Positions 16,491 to 24,521 of a stretch of DNA of 64,000 nt are shown piece after piece. The notes under the pieces are model-generated. The model was not told where the DNA came from and did no database searches. It saw only the letters and a list, made by a program, of their open reading frames with translations. The stretch lies in NCBI RefSeq assembly GCF_000300855.1, contig NZ_ALJF01000004.1:186001-250000 (forward strand), written 5' to 3'. Position numbers and translations under genes: made by a program. The stretch comes from Agrobacterium albertimagni AOL15 (GTDB lineage Bacteria > Pseudomonadota > Alphaproteobacteria > Rhizobiales > Rhizobiaceae). Position 1 is the first letter of the stretch; each line of letters opens with the position of its first letter.

Positions 16491-16890
16491 ACCTGAAGGC
16501 GATAGCGAAATCTCGCGTCGGGCAATTGCCTACGCGAGCGAATCCGCGCGGCAAGAACTATACGACCTCGTCGTGCGGAACTGCGTCGAGTCGGGTGTTA
16601 CCAAAGCGACGCTTGCAAAACGACTGAACAAGGATCCTGCTCAAGTCAGTAGGCTGCTTGGTGCTCCGGGAAACTGGACCATCGATACCGTCGCTGAGCT
16701 TCTTTTCGCCATAGACGGAAGCTTGCTGAAAGCTGGCTCTTTCGTTGCCGCTGAGGAAGCCGTAGCCAATATGCGTGGCGCTTCATGTTTTGTTGAGCGA
16801 CCAGAGCACGTAAATGTCACCTATGTGAACAGAAAAGAGCTTGTTCGCAAAGCAACGCGTTCAGCAGTGTCCCGGGTAAATTGGCGATGA
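16462..16890 (+). CDS. Helix-turn-helix (Xre-like) protein
   Basis: This 142-residue protein contains an HTH at about residues 45-75: GVTKATLAKRLNKDPAQVSR followed by LLGAPGNWTIDTVAELLFAI, the pattern of Cro/CI-type domains. A short C-terminal tail follows. The start overlaps the preceding gene by 29 bp and its stop overlaps the next start (ATGA), so the three genes are one transcript. It may regulate the module or act as the antitoxin-like partner of a neighbour; that is speculation. Confidence 0.7.
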   Translation: MSQNTSMLARPEGDSEISRRAIAYASESARQELYDLVVRNCVESGVTKATLAKRLNKDPAQVSRLLGAPGNWTIDTVAELLFAIDGSLLKAGSFVAAEEAVANMRGASCFVERPEHVNVTYVNRKELVRKATRSAVSRVNWR

Positions 16891-17285
16891 AAATCCAAGC
16901 GCTATTCTGTGACGACGTTCGGCGCGATGAAACCGGAACCTTCATTGTAATCGGTGTATATCCGGGCGTGATTTACGTCGATCCTGATCCTTCCAGTAAG
17001 AATATAAGTAATTTCGTACTCATCACAGAACTGGAGCCAGGCGAGCACGAGGCCCGGCTCATGATGACCTTTCATCCCGATGATGGAAGCGACCCGCAAG
17101 TACTTGGTGACGATATTCTTTCGCTTCAGGGAGGGGATGACGCCGCACTTGTTCTCAGTCCGAGCGGTTTGCAACTGCAAGTCAAGGGCCCAGGCTTTTT
17201 GACCCTGAGACTCGGAATGGACGGCTCAGAGCCCTCAGAGATCTGCTCTCTGAAAGTACTGGTTCACATAGAAGAACCGAGGTGA
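16887..17285 (+). CDS. DUF6941-like protein
   Basis: This 132-residue protein has the opening MKIQALFCDDVRRDETGTFI then VIGVYPGVIYV, resembling the DUF6941 family found in bacteria and phages. It is probably a beta-sandwich. Function unknown. It starts at ATG 16887 inside the stop of the HTH gene (4-bp overlap). TTG 16881 is a less likely start. Confidence 0.65.
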   Translation: MKIQALFCDDVRRDETGTFIVIGVYPGVIYVDPDPSSKNISNFVLITELEPGEHEARLMMTFHPDDGSDPQVLGDDILSLQGGDDAALVLSPSGLQLQVKGPGFLTLRLGMDGSEPSEICSLKVLVHIEEPR

Positions 17286-17421
17286 GTTGAGACCCCCTCA
17301 GGGCACACGCAGACTTTGACCATAGGGCGCGGTCCGGTCGATTGTGAACACCCTTAAATCCAAGGGTTGCGCGTGAGTTTCGCGGCGTCACAATGGTAGG
17401 CTTGTGCTAGGGAGTGCTGCC

Positions 17422-17676
17422 GTGAAACAGATGAACCCTGACGATATCCCCGCCTTCATCGATGAAGTTATGGCAACCGGCTGCCGTCCGATTGCAGTGG
17501 CCAACGGCTGGATTGTCGGTGACGCAGATCTGCCCGAGCCGGCGTGCTCAAATGTTCAGCCCGTCTTGCGTCAGATCCGAATGAAGTACGGCGAGCGCGA
17601 CCATCTCGTTGAAGAGATTGCTGCCCACCTCAGATCGATAGGGCAGTCATATTCAATGCCGTCCTCCACCCATTAA
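17422..17676 (+). CDS. Small hypothetical protein
   Basis: This 84-residue acidic protein (MKQMNPDDIPAFIDEVMATG, then GRDHLVEEIAAHLRSIG-like C-terminus) resembles short conserved proteins common in rhizobia but has no named function. GTG 17422 is preceded by AGGGAG at a spacing of 8. The open frame upstream to 17404 has no better ribosome site. Confidence 0.6.
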   Translation: MKQMNPDDIPAFIDEVMATGCRPIAVANGWIVGDADLPEPACSNVQPVLRQIRMKYGERDHLVEEIAAHLRSIGQSYSMPSSTH

Positions 17677-17753
17677 GCGAGTTCGCGAGCGGCGGTGACT
17701 ACTCATTCTCATCTGACGTTTAAGAGCCCTCTGCAGTCAAGGAGCACGCTGAC

Positions 17754-18320
17754 CTAAGGCCAGTAACTGTCCTCATCGTAGTTGGCCGGGATCGGGTCTA
17801 CCGCCTTCAGCGCTCGCTTGGCCTCGTGCAGGACTTGCATGAAGGCTTTGCCGGCGTTGACCAGTTCGATCACCTGGACTGGCGTCAGATAATGGTCGCC
17901 GTTGTCGCGATCGGTGAGGAATAAAACGGGCGCGGCGACCCCAGCCTCCTGGAGATCGCGCGCCGTGTCTTTGAGGGCAAGCAGCACCGTCTGGGTTCGG
18001 AGAGATCCTTCGAGCGGCAAACTCCCGTAGCCCGCCAGGTCGAATACCTTCCCGCGGATTGCGCGACGATCATGTTCGGCGTCCACGTCCGCTCCCGTGA
18101 TCGGTTGGGGCTCCGGTGTTGGTGTGCGGTCCACCCACTCGCCGTTTTCCCAAACGTGGTGCTCAGAAGGCTGAGCCGGGCGGATGGCAAAGCCGCCGTC
18201 GATCGTGACTTCCAGTCCATCGAGCATGCCGGCAAGGGCGGCCTCGTATTGCTTCTGGCTGATCCTGGTGCCGCCTTCGATGAAGCTCTGGCTGATCGTG
18301 CCGTTATTTGCGTAGGGCAT
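17754..18320 (-). CDS. Phage tail-fibre-associated protein (DUF4376-like)
   Basis: This 188-residue protein begins with a short receptor-type segment. From about residue 75 it has a DUF4376-like region (ITGADVDAEHDRRAIRGKVF...) as seen in phage tail-fibre or fibre-assembly proteins. It follows the tail-fibre gene directly (1-bp gap) on the same strand, which supports a role in fibre assembly or adsorption. Confidence 0.65.
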   Translation of the reverse strand: MPYANNGTISQSFIEGGTRISQKQYEAALAGMLDGLEVTIDGGFAIRPAQPSEHHVWENGEWVDRTPTPEPQPITGADVDAEHDRRAIRGKVFDLAGYGSLPLEGSLRTQTVLLALKDTARDLQEAGVAAPVLFLTDRDNGDHYLTPVQVIELVNAGKAFMQVLHEAKRALKAVDPIPANYDEDSYWP

Positions 18321-18321
18321 C

Positions 18322-19344
18322 CTATTTGATCCTCATGTAATAGCTGACGCCGATGTTCTTGGGGCGTGTCTCTGTCCCGACGCGCGCACCGAACGTCTGC
18401 GAGATCCCAAGAAAGGGTACGCCTGTGTTCTCGGCGTTGCCGCGCGAGAGGGTCGTCGTAGCGCTCCCGCTGGCGATGGCTGCTTCGACGCGGTGATTGT
18501 GATCCTGCAACTGATCGTTCTCGGTAGCGCCGGGCGTGCCAGCTCGAAGAAAGCGGCGTTCCGTGTTGATGAGATTGATCGTCTGCCCGAGCATCGGGCT
18601 GCCGGTCAGGGCGATGCTGGCCGTCGCTACGACCAGGGGCGCGGAGCCGCTGACACTCTCAGAAGCGAGGCATCCTTGATTGTACCCGCCCGAGCCGGTC
18701 AGTCCGGCTGTGAGCTTCACGAAGCGAAAGCGAGCGTCGTTGGTGGGAGGAATAGCGGCGCCGGTCTTTGTATCGTCCACCTCGTAGAGACTACCAACGC
18801 CGCAAGCGAACCAAGGCGCGTTTGCGATCAGGTCAGCGAGCGCATCCTGAAGGCCCGCAATCGTGGAGATCGCCTGTGTTCCGGTGTGGTTCTGGCGAGC
18901 GAAAGCATCGGCCTCGATGGACTGCGGGTCGTAGACCGAGATGAGCATGTCACCGCCGCCAGGCAGGTAGCCCCAGGCGCTGTCGCCTTCTGCGGATGAT
19001 GCCTTGATAGGAACCTGACCAGCGCTCCCGCCTGTCGGGAGAACGCGTGTCGCCAGCGGCGGGATGTCTTCGGCGAGCTCTGCGACCGTGACGATTGCAG
19101 CGATGTTGAGCGCGACTGTCGAGAGATAGGTAGTGGACCCGAGAATGGCCTTCACCGCAGGCGATAGGCTGTCGACCGTGACGATCCCATTCTTCAGTGC
19201 GCCGTCGTCCCGCCGGACGTCCTTGAGCGCATCGATGGTGCCATTCACGGACCGCTCAACGCTATTAAGCTCGTTATTGACCTGGAGGCCTGGGACACCG
19301 GGAGCAAAGTTGTAGGCCCGCTCGTAATAGATTGGCGAAGGCAT
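18322..19344 (-). CDS. Phage tail fibre / collar-type protein
   Basis: This 340-residue protein is rich in Gly, Ser, Thr and Ala and low in charge. It has an N-terminal attachment-like region (MPSPIYYERAYNF...), a middle helical segment, and a C-terminal part with DHNHRVEA and ...RPKNIGVSYYMRIK. That ending is typical of phage tail collar/fibre tips (NRPxNIxxxYxIKx). ATG 19344 was preferred over GTG 19356. It is the last large gene of the island's minus-strand, late-type set. Confidence 0.78.
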   Translation of the reverse strand: MPSPIYYERAYNFAPGVPGLQVNNELNSVERSVNGTIDALKDVRRDDGALKNGIVTVDSLSPAVKAILGSTTYLSTVALNIAAIVTVAELAEDIPPLATRVLPTGGSAGQVPIKASSAEGDSAWGYLPGGGDMLISVYDPQSIEADAFARQNHTGTQAISTIAGLQDALADLIANAPWFACGVGSLYEVDDTKTGAAIPPTNDARFRFVKLTAGLTGSGGYNQGCLASESVSGSAPLVVATASIALTGSPMLGQTINLINTERRFLRAGTPGATENDQLQDHNHRVEAAIASGSATTTLSRGNAENTGVPFLGISQTFGARVGTETRPKNIGVSYYMRIK

Positions 19345-19638
19345 AAGTCGCACCACATGAACAACTTCGCGAAGCTCGCGTCTTAAGGCGAGGGAATGGC
19401 GAAGGAGTTGAACTCTGCTTCATAGAAGCGGTGGTGCGGACTGCTCGACTTTCCGCTGTTTACCAGCACGAAAATCTTACGTGAATTACGCCGAATAGAC
19501 AAGGAGATCAGCCATCTGCTGCCCGCAGTTTCTGAAACCGTTCCTCAGCCTAAGGTATGTGTGGGAAAGCAAGACAACTCTTTCTTTCTGAGCTTCGCGC
19601 GGATAGCTTGCTGCCTGGAAACCATGCTGGGGAGCACC
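19345..19638. other. Intergenic region without a recognised gene
   Basis: About 290 bp between the divergent tail-fibre and lipoprotein genes. I see no convincing ORF, RNA gene or terminator. It should hold promoters for both, but no clear -35/-10 pair stands out. Confidence 0.4.
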
Positions 19639-19971
19639 ATGAAGAAATACGTCGTCGCTGCGGCAACACTTGCCGCTCTCTCATCCTGCGCCAAGCGACC
19701 GGACGCAATTGTGCCAGTCGATATCCCGATGGCCGTGTATCAGGGCCAGAGCTGCCAGCAGCTTGGGAATGAGCTCATCAAAGAACAACAGAACCTCGCG
19801 GCGGTGTCGAAGGCCCAAAATGAAGCGGCCACCGGCGACGCAGTCGGCGTGTTCCTGATCGGCGTACCAATGTCCTCGGCAGTCGGCGGTGACAAGGAAG
19901 GCCAGGTCGCGGTGGCAAAGGGCAAGGTCCAGGCGATCGAGAACACCTTGAAGAGCAAGGGTTGCCAATAA
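19639..19971 (+). CDS. Small lipoprotein
   Basis: This 110-residue exported protein starts with MKKYVVAAATLAALSSCAKR; the lipobox LSSC predicts lipidation at Cys18. The mature part is helical with a Gly/Pro-rich hydrophobic stretch (DAVGVFLIGVPMSSAVGG) and ends in a Cys. Similar short lipoproteins of unknown function are common in rhizobia. GGGGAGC precedes ATG 19639. Confidence 0.75.
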   Translation: MKKYVVAAATLAALSSCAKRPDAIVPVDIPMAVYQGQSCQQLGNELIKEQQNLAAVSKAQNEAATGDAVGVFLIGVPMSSAVGGDKEGQVAVAKGKVQAIENTLKSKGCQ

Positions 19972-20003
19972 GACAGTGACGGCTGGCGAAGGGAAGGCGG
20001 CAA

Positions 20004-20711
20004 GTGGCCAACAAAGTTCCAGACTTTCCTAAGGATGATGATAGGAGCCTTGCCTACCACGTTGCTCAAACGACCCTGGGAGCTGCCGACGTAGCGCTTC
20101 CTGGCGCTGGCTATGCTCTTCAGCAGATGGTCTCACACTTCATCGGAGAACCCCTGCAAAAGCGGCGGGAGCAGTGGTTCGAGGAGGTTGGCCGGGGCTT
20201 GCTTGAGCTGCAAGAGAGGTTCGAAGAATTCGACCCGTCGACGCTGTCAGACAATGAAGACTTCGTGAGCGCTGTCTATGAAGCGTCTCACTTGGCTTTG
20301 AAGTCCGGGAAGGAATACAAGCGCAAAGCGCTTCTGAATGCGGTGCTAAACATCGCTCTCGGTCAGACGGTCGAGGAAACTCTTCGCGGGCGCTTTATGG
20401 GACTGCTTGATGTCCTTTCGAAGCCTCATCTGAGGGTTTTGTCCGTCTTGGCGGCTCCAGCCGACTACCCGCAATGCGTCGAGATGTCCGGCCGTATGAG
20501 TATGGGCGCCCAAGAGCACATCATCCGTGCAGAAATCAGTACTGAAGAGATCCCCAACGACCTATTTGAAATCGTGTTGAGCGACTTGGGCAGAGAAGGG
20601 TTGTTCGACGGCAACTTGAAGGGGATGGGCTCTAGCGGGACCTTCTTGGTCAAGCGGACAACTACCGCAGGGGATCACTTCCTTGCGTTCATCAGTTCGC
20701 CATTGGATTGA
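20004..20711 (+). CDS. Uncharacterised accessory protein with N-terminal Gly-rich hydrophobic segment
   Basis: This 235-residue protein has an N-terminal stretch like a short hydrophobic hairpin (GAADVALPGAGYALQQMVSHF), then EPLQKRREQWFEEV, then a helical NEDFVSAVYEASHLA... region and a C-terminal alpha/beta part that may be winged-helix. The pattern recurs in accessory proteins on integrative elements, but I know no function. GTG 20004 is the start. Cargo or defence-associated roles are possible, without direct evidence. Confidence 0.6.
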   Translation: MANKVPDFPKDDDRSLAYHVAQTTLGAADVALPGAGYALQQMVSHFIGEPLQKRREQWFEEVGRGLLELQERFEEFDPSTLSDNEDFVSAVYEASHLALKSGKEYKRKALLNAVLNIALGQTVEETLRGRFMGLLDVLSKPHLRVLSVLAAPADYPQCVEMSGRMSMGAQEHIIRAEISTEEIPNDLFEIVLSDLGREGLFDGNLKGMGSSGTFLVKRTTTAGDHFLAFISSPLD

Positions 20712-20790
20712 AAACGATATGCCAACGCTTTGGCTAGGCGTCTGCGTTGTCGCTGCCCCGCAAAGTTTCGGCTATTGAGGAAGGCCCAAT

Positions 20791-21516
20791 ATGTGCAACC
20801 TCTACAACATCACCACCAACCAGGAGGCAATCCGGGCCTTCACCAAGGCGATCGACCGCCTGGGCAATCTGGAGCCTTCACTGAACGTCTACCCGGATCA
20901 GATGGCGCCGATCGTCCGCAACAACGGCGGCGAGCGAGAAGCGGTGATGGTGCGCTGGGGTATGCCGTCTTCGCAGAAGGCACTCTTTGACGCTGCCTCC
21001 AAGCGAGCCGACAAGCTGCGGGAGAAGGGCAAGCCGGTCGATTTTGATCATCTGCTGAAGCATGAGCCTGACCGCGGCACCACCAACATTCGCAACACGA
21101 ACAGTTCCCATTGGAAACGGTGGCTGAGCGTAGAGAACCGCTGCGTTGTGCCGATTACGCGATTTGCCGAGCCCGATCCTGCTTCGAAGCCGGAAGGTGG
21201 CGCGACCCCGAACGCCTGGTTTGCCGGCGACGAGAGCGAGCCGCTGATGTTTTTCGCGGGGATCTGGGTTTCGCAGTGGGAGAGCGTGAGGAAGGTGAAG
21301 GACGGGCTGACACGCGACGACCTGTTTGGGTTCCTGACGACGGAGCCCAACGGCGTGGTCGGGCCGATCCATCCCAAGGCTATGCCCGTCATCCTGCGTG
21401 AGAGCGCCGACGTCGAGATGTGGCTGTCGGCGCCCTGGAGCGAGGCAAAGGCGTTGCAACGACCACTCCCTGACGACCAACTGATCCAACTCGATCAGCG
21501 GAAGCTCGAGCCTTGA
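20791..21516 (+). CDS. SOS response-associated peptidase (SRAP/YedK/HMCES family)
   Basis: This 241-residue protein crosslinks to abasic sites in single-stranded DNA and shields them. The catalytic Cys2 (MCNLYN) follows the start Met. The conserved Asn is in NIRNTNS, the Glu is in RFAEPDP, and the active-site His is in GPIHPKAMPVIL, a variant of the usual IHxRMPVIL. SRAP genes are often carried by phages and islands, where they may protect replication of the element. Its stop overlaps a tiny TTG-start membrane peptide. Confidence 0.9.
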   Translation: MCNLYNITTNQEAIRAFTKAIDRLGNLEPSLNVYPDQMAPIVRNNGGEREAVMVRWGMPSSQKALFDAASKRADKLREKGKPVDFDHLLKHEPDRGTTNIRNTNSSHWKRWLSVENRCVVPITRFAEPDPASKPEGGATPNAWFAGDESEPLMFFAGIWVSQWESVRKVKDGLTRDDLFGFLTTEPNGVVGPIHPKAMPVILRESADVEMWLSAPWSEAKALQRPLPDDQLIQLDQRKLEP

Positions 21517-21611
21517 AAGACTGGCTACTGATCGCGCTGCTCGCAATGCTCATCCTGTCCGCTATTGCATCCACAGCCGCGACGATAGCGAAGCTGTTGG
21601 GGTGGGCGTAA
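21513..21611 (+). CDS. Candidate 32-residue transmembrane micropeptide
   Basis: TTG 21513 overlaps the SRAP stop (TTGA) and opens a frame for one hydrophobic helix (MKDWLLIALLAMLILSAIAS, then TAATIAKLLGWA) ending at TAA. The single-helix composition and coupling to SRAP suggest it is translated. No function is assigned. Confidence 0.45.
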   Translation: MKDWLLIALLAMLILSAIASTAATIAKLLGWA

Positions 21612-21621
21612 CGGAGAAGAA

Positions 21622-21987
21622 ATGATCTCAGCACTGATAATCTGCGCGGCGCTTTCAGTCGTCGATGGCGATACCCTCAAATGCGACGGCCAAAACATGC
21701 GTCTCTTGGGCGAAGGCGTAGTGAATGTTCGCGGCGTCGACACACCCGAGATGGGCAGCTACGCGAAGTGCGACAAAGAGCGGAAAATGGCGCAGCTTGC
21801 TAAGTTTCGGCTCTCAGAGATGATCAAGGGCAAAACCCTACGGATCGAAGCCAAAGGCAAGGATCGTTACGGTCGTCCGCTGGTAAATGTCTATCTCCCG
21901 AATGGCCGAGAGATCGGAAAAGAGCTTATCCGCGAAGGTTTCGCCAGAGAGTGGCGAAAGGGGAAGAAGATCAATTGGTGCAACTAG
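21622..21987 (+). CDS. Staphylococcal-type thermonuclease (SNase) homologue
   Basis: This 121-residue protein is close to a minimal SNase domain: VVDGDTL (13-19), RGVDTPE with the catalytic Arg and Glu, DRYGRPLVNVYL with the second Arg, and LIREGFAREW. It should be a calcium-dependent phosphodiesterase. The first dozen residues (MISALIICAALS) form a short hydrophobic leader, so it may be exported to the periplasm. It follows SRAP and the micropeptide on the same strand. Confidence 0.87.
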   Translation: MISALIICAALSVVDGDTLKCDGQNMRLLGEGVVNVRGVDTPEMGSYAKCDKERKMAQLAKFRLSEMIKGKTLRIEAKGKDRYGRPLVNVYLPNGREIGKELIREGFAREWRKGKKINWCN

Positions 21988-22055
21988 CGGACCGGCCCAC
22001 TCGACTTGGGCGCGCAATCATGCGGTAATGCCGCCTCTACTTGGGTGAGGGTATC

Positions 22056-22646
22056 ATGAAGCGTTTTCCAATTGTCAGCGTTGCCGTCCTGCTTGCTGCC
22101 ACTCCGGCGTTTCCAACGGATGCTATACCGTGGAAAGAGGTTGGCGGTTGGGTTGTGATGATGGATCCCACTCTGGGGAATGCTTGTTACGTCAGTACAA
22201 TCTATGAAGATGGGACGGTGCTTCGCCTCGGTTTCAATTTCACCGGGTCTCAGGGCGCCATTTACATTGCCCTGGGGAACCAGAACTGGAAGTCACTTGA
22301 GCCGGGCAAGGATTATCCAGTCGTCATAACGTTTGATCGAGAGACGCCGTGGAATGCTGTTGCGAGCGGCATGGAGTTTAGCAACATAAACTGGCTGACA
22401 GTCCATACGACGGATATGGATTTCGCTGCCGAGTTCGCGCGCAAACACACCATGAATGCGACGTTTCAAGGCCGGTCTATTGCGACGCTCCAACTGAGAG
22501 GTTCTGCGCGAGCTGTGAGTGAGATGCTGAATTGCCAAGATGCAGTGAAAGCTTATTCATCCACGCAGCAGCCAGCGCCGCAACCTGCGGATCCATTTGC
22601 CGTAACACCAGACGTGAAGAGCGCGACCGATCCTTTTGCTTTGTGA
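22056..22646 (+). CDS. Secreted hypothetical protein
   Basis: This 196-residue protein has a signal peptide (MKRFPIVSVAVLLAATPAFP). The beta-rich mature domain starts WKEVGGWVVMMDPTLGNACY, with a second Cys near residue 160. The tail is Pro/Ala-rich, with DPFAV and DPFAL repeats. The arrangement recalls IalB-like or other small rhizobial periplasmic proteins, but identity is not established. ATG 22056 follows GTGAGGG. Confidence 0.65.
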   Translation: MKRFPIVSVAVLLAATPAFPTDAIPWKEVGGWVVMMDPTLGNACYVSTIYEDGTVLRLGFNFTGSQGAIYIALGNQNWKSLEPGKDYPVVITFDRETPWNAVASGMEFSNINWLTVHTTDMDFAAEFARKHTMNATFQGRSIATLQLRGSARAVSEMLNCQDAVKAYSSTQQPAPQPADPFAVTPDVKSATDPFAL

Positions 22647-22675
22647 GTTTGCATCCGTGCATTACATCCCGACCT

Positions 22676-22837
22676 CTAGCGAGAAATCTTGCGCTCGAAG
22701 AAGTCTTCCCATGAGCCGGCGCCCTGCGGCGGCCGGGGTACGCGCTCGCCCGCCTCGTTGGGCTGGGACGCGCCAGCGTTCAGCCACTCAAGAGCGGCCT
22801 GCACGTCGGAGTTTTCAGCCAATGCGTTGCTGACCAT
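22676..22837 (-). CDS. Candidate 53-residue small protein
   Basis: A minus-strand frame from ATG 22837 to TAG 22676 encodes MVSNALAENSDVQAALEWLN and later GSWEDFFERKISR. The composition looks like a real helical protein. No clear ribosome site is seen and a stop lies three codons before the ATG, so it may be a remnant. Confidence 0.35.
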   Translation of the reverse strand: MVSNALAENSDVQAALEWLNAGASQPNEAGERVPRPPQGAGSWEDFFERKISR

Positions 22838-22992
22838 CTCGATGAGCAGCTAGTCTTGCTGCCGGCCTGAGTCGAAGTCAAATGCGCTGAGAACTGATAC
22901 TGATCGGCGCGGTGTTTTTAGTGATCGTGGCCTCGATAGCAGGGCAGGCGATGCAGATTCGGTAGGCGCTGCAATGAGTGAAGGATGTGGCG

Positions 22993-23184
22993 ATGCAAGA
23001 TGCGATCAGGGTGGGCGACGTGGTGCGCACCAGACACATTAGGTCGCCGGCGATGCTGGTGATCAAGCTGCATATCCAAAACGATGACAGCGACGTGGCC
23101 GAACTGCTGTGGTTCGACGCGAACATGAACGCTAGGCAGCTCGCCCTTGATACGTCGCTGCTCGAACATGTGCCGCAGCAATGA
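22993..23184 (+). CDS. YodC-like (DUF2158-type) small protein
   Basis: This 63-residue protein contains IRVGDVVRTRHIRSPAMLV and later ELLWFDANMNARQLALDTSLLE, similar in layout to the DUF2158/YodC family (VGDVVxLxSGGPxMTV ... WFD). It is probably a small SH3-like barrel. AAGGATG precedes ATG 22993. Confidence 0.6.
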   Translation: MQDAIRVGDVVRTRHIRSPAMLVIKLHIQNDDSDVAELLWFDANMNARQLALDTSLLEHVPQQ

Positions 23185-23255
23185 CGCGCTATCTTTCGCT
23201 GAAATTTTGCCTAGTGCCAAGCTAAGAAGTCTAAATACGCATACGGAGCGATCGC

Positions 23256-24152
23256 ATGAGCGGCGGCGGGAACGACGAAAAGGATGGCGCGCCAGCGACG
23301 CCCGAACAGCGGCCGGCAATCATTTTTTGGGCGTGTATGGGCAGCGCCGGCTGGCTACTGGTGACCGGCCTGTTCGTTTATCTCTCGCCGCTTCCAAGTG
23401 ATTGCGCAGGTCCAATCCGGTGCATGACCCTCAACGAGTGGGGGGATTTCGTCGCAGGTGTGTCAGCGCCCCTCGCATTCCTCTGGCTTGTTGTCGCAGT
23501 CTTCATCCAATCAAAGGAGCTCTCAGAGCAAAGGGCTGAGCTGAGGCTCACTAGGCGGGAGTTCGAGCTCAATCGGGACGTAATGAAAGCCCAGGCTGAG
23601 GATGCCAAACAGCAAGCGGCCTATATTGGGCAGCAAACGGCACTGATGACCAAGGGGGCGACAGAAAGTGAAAGGAAGCAGAAAGAACAAGTCCTTGAAA
23701 CGACGCTGGAAGAACTAGGCTCGACGATCCGCCAACACCTTCACATGCAGCCCGTCATTTTGGGCTCAGGGAAAAACAACTCATTCCAACCGGCTGTATT
23801 CCAGACCAGAAGCCAAGACAACGAGGACTTCATCCTACGATTTGCCGATTTTCTCAACGGTATCAGTTCTACCGGAGTCAAGCCGCCACACTTCGTGAAT
23901 CCTCGTCACAAGGTGGAAATGATGAAGGCTTATCTGCTCGCGGAAGAAGCTAGGCGTCTTGCTGCAGATCTAAAGGGACATTCCCAAAGCAGAATCGACC
24001 GGCTGCGAGTGCCCGAGATAGTCAGCATCTTCCACAGCGTCTTTTTGGACATGCACGTAGACGTCAGCTCCGCCGGAGAAGCAGTTGCCTCGGCAGAGTT
24101 CAAAGCCCCCTGGGCGCCGGGCTTGGCCGACGATACGGATGCAAACATATAA
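23256..24152 (+). CDS. Membrane-anchored coiled-coil protein, uncharacterised
   Basis: This 298-residue protein has two membrane helices (about 22-44 and 63-85) separated by CAGPIRCMTLNEWGDFVAG, followed by a long coiled coil (about 86-155, rich in Glu, Gln, Arg, Lys) and a C-terminal helical domain. This two-helix-plus-coiled-coil design (NEWGDFxAGxxAPLAFLWL) recurs in uncharacterised bacterial accessory proteins. A sensor or membrane effector role is possible but not shown. Confidence 0.65.
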   Translation: MSGGGNDEKDGAPATPEQRPAIIFWACMGSAGWLLVTGLFVYLSPLPSDCAGPIRCMTLNEWGDFVAGVSAPLAFLWLVVAVFIQSKELSEQRAELRLTRREFELNRDVMKAQAEDAKQQAAYIGQQTALMTKGATESERKQKEQVLETTLEELGSTIRQHLHMQPVILGSGKNNSFQPAVFQTRSQDNEDFILRFADFLNGISSTGVKPPHFVNPRHKVEMMKAYLLAEEARRLAADLKGHSQSRIDRLRVPEIVSIFHSVFLDMHVDVSSAGEAVASAEFKAPWAPGLADDTDANI

Positions 24153-24255
24153 CCAGCGTGGGACGTCAGAACGCCGCGCCTTCATGCTCTATCTTTGGGC
24201 GACTGAACGGCATCGAATGACGGCTGCATTGTTGCCTCTCATGAGGCCGACAGGA

Positions 24256-24396
24256 TCAGCTCAGCAAAGCGGCGAGCTTCTCAGCCATCGCAATGAGACC
24301 CATGATGCCGAGCACGCCGACAACCAAACTCGCTACCACATCGCAAGCGGAATATATCCGCTCGCCGGTAAGCTGCCTGTCTTGTTCCTGCGGCAT
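24256..24396 (-). CDS. Small single-helix membrane protein (possible holin-like)
   Basis: This 46-residue frame from ATG 24396 has a GGAAGGGATG ribosome site and one hydrophobic helix (SLVVGVLGIMGLIAMAEKLA) near the C-terminus. It lies just downstream of the internal-virion-type genes on the same strand, where phages often keep lysis genes. The holin reading is a guess. Confidence 0.5.
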   Translation of the reverse strand: MPQEQDRQLTGERIYSACDVVASLVVGVLGIMGLIAMAEKLAALLS

Positions 24397-24521
24397 GAAT
24401 TCATCCCTTCCTACGGGTCTCGACCTTACTTCGAAGGCGGGCACGCAGCAATAGATTTGCGCCGTGAGCTATCACTAGAGATAGAAGAGCAAAGGCCGGC
24501 TAAGCTCAACGGAATTGAAGC

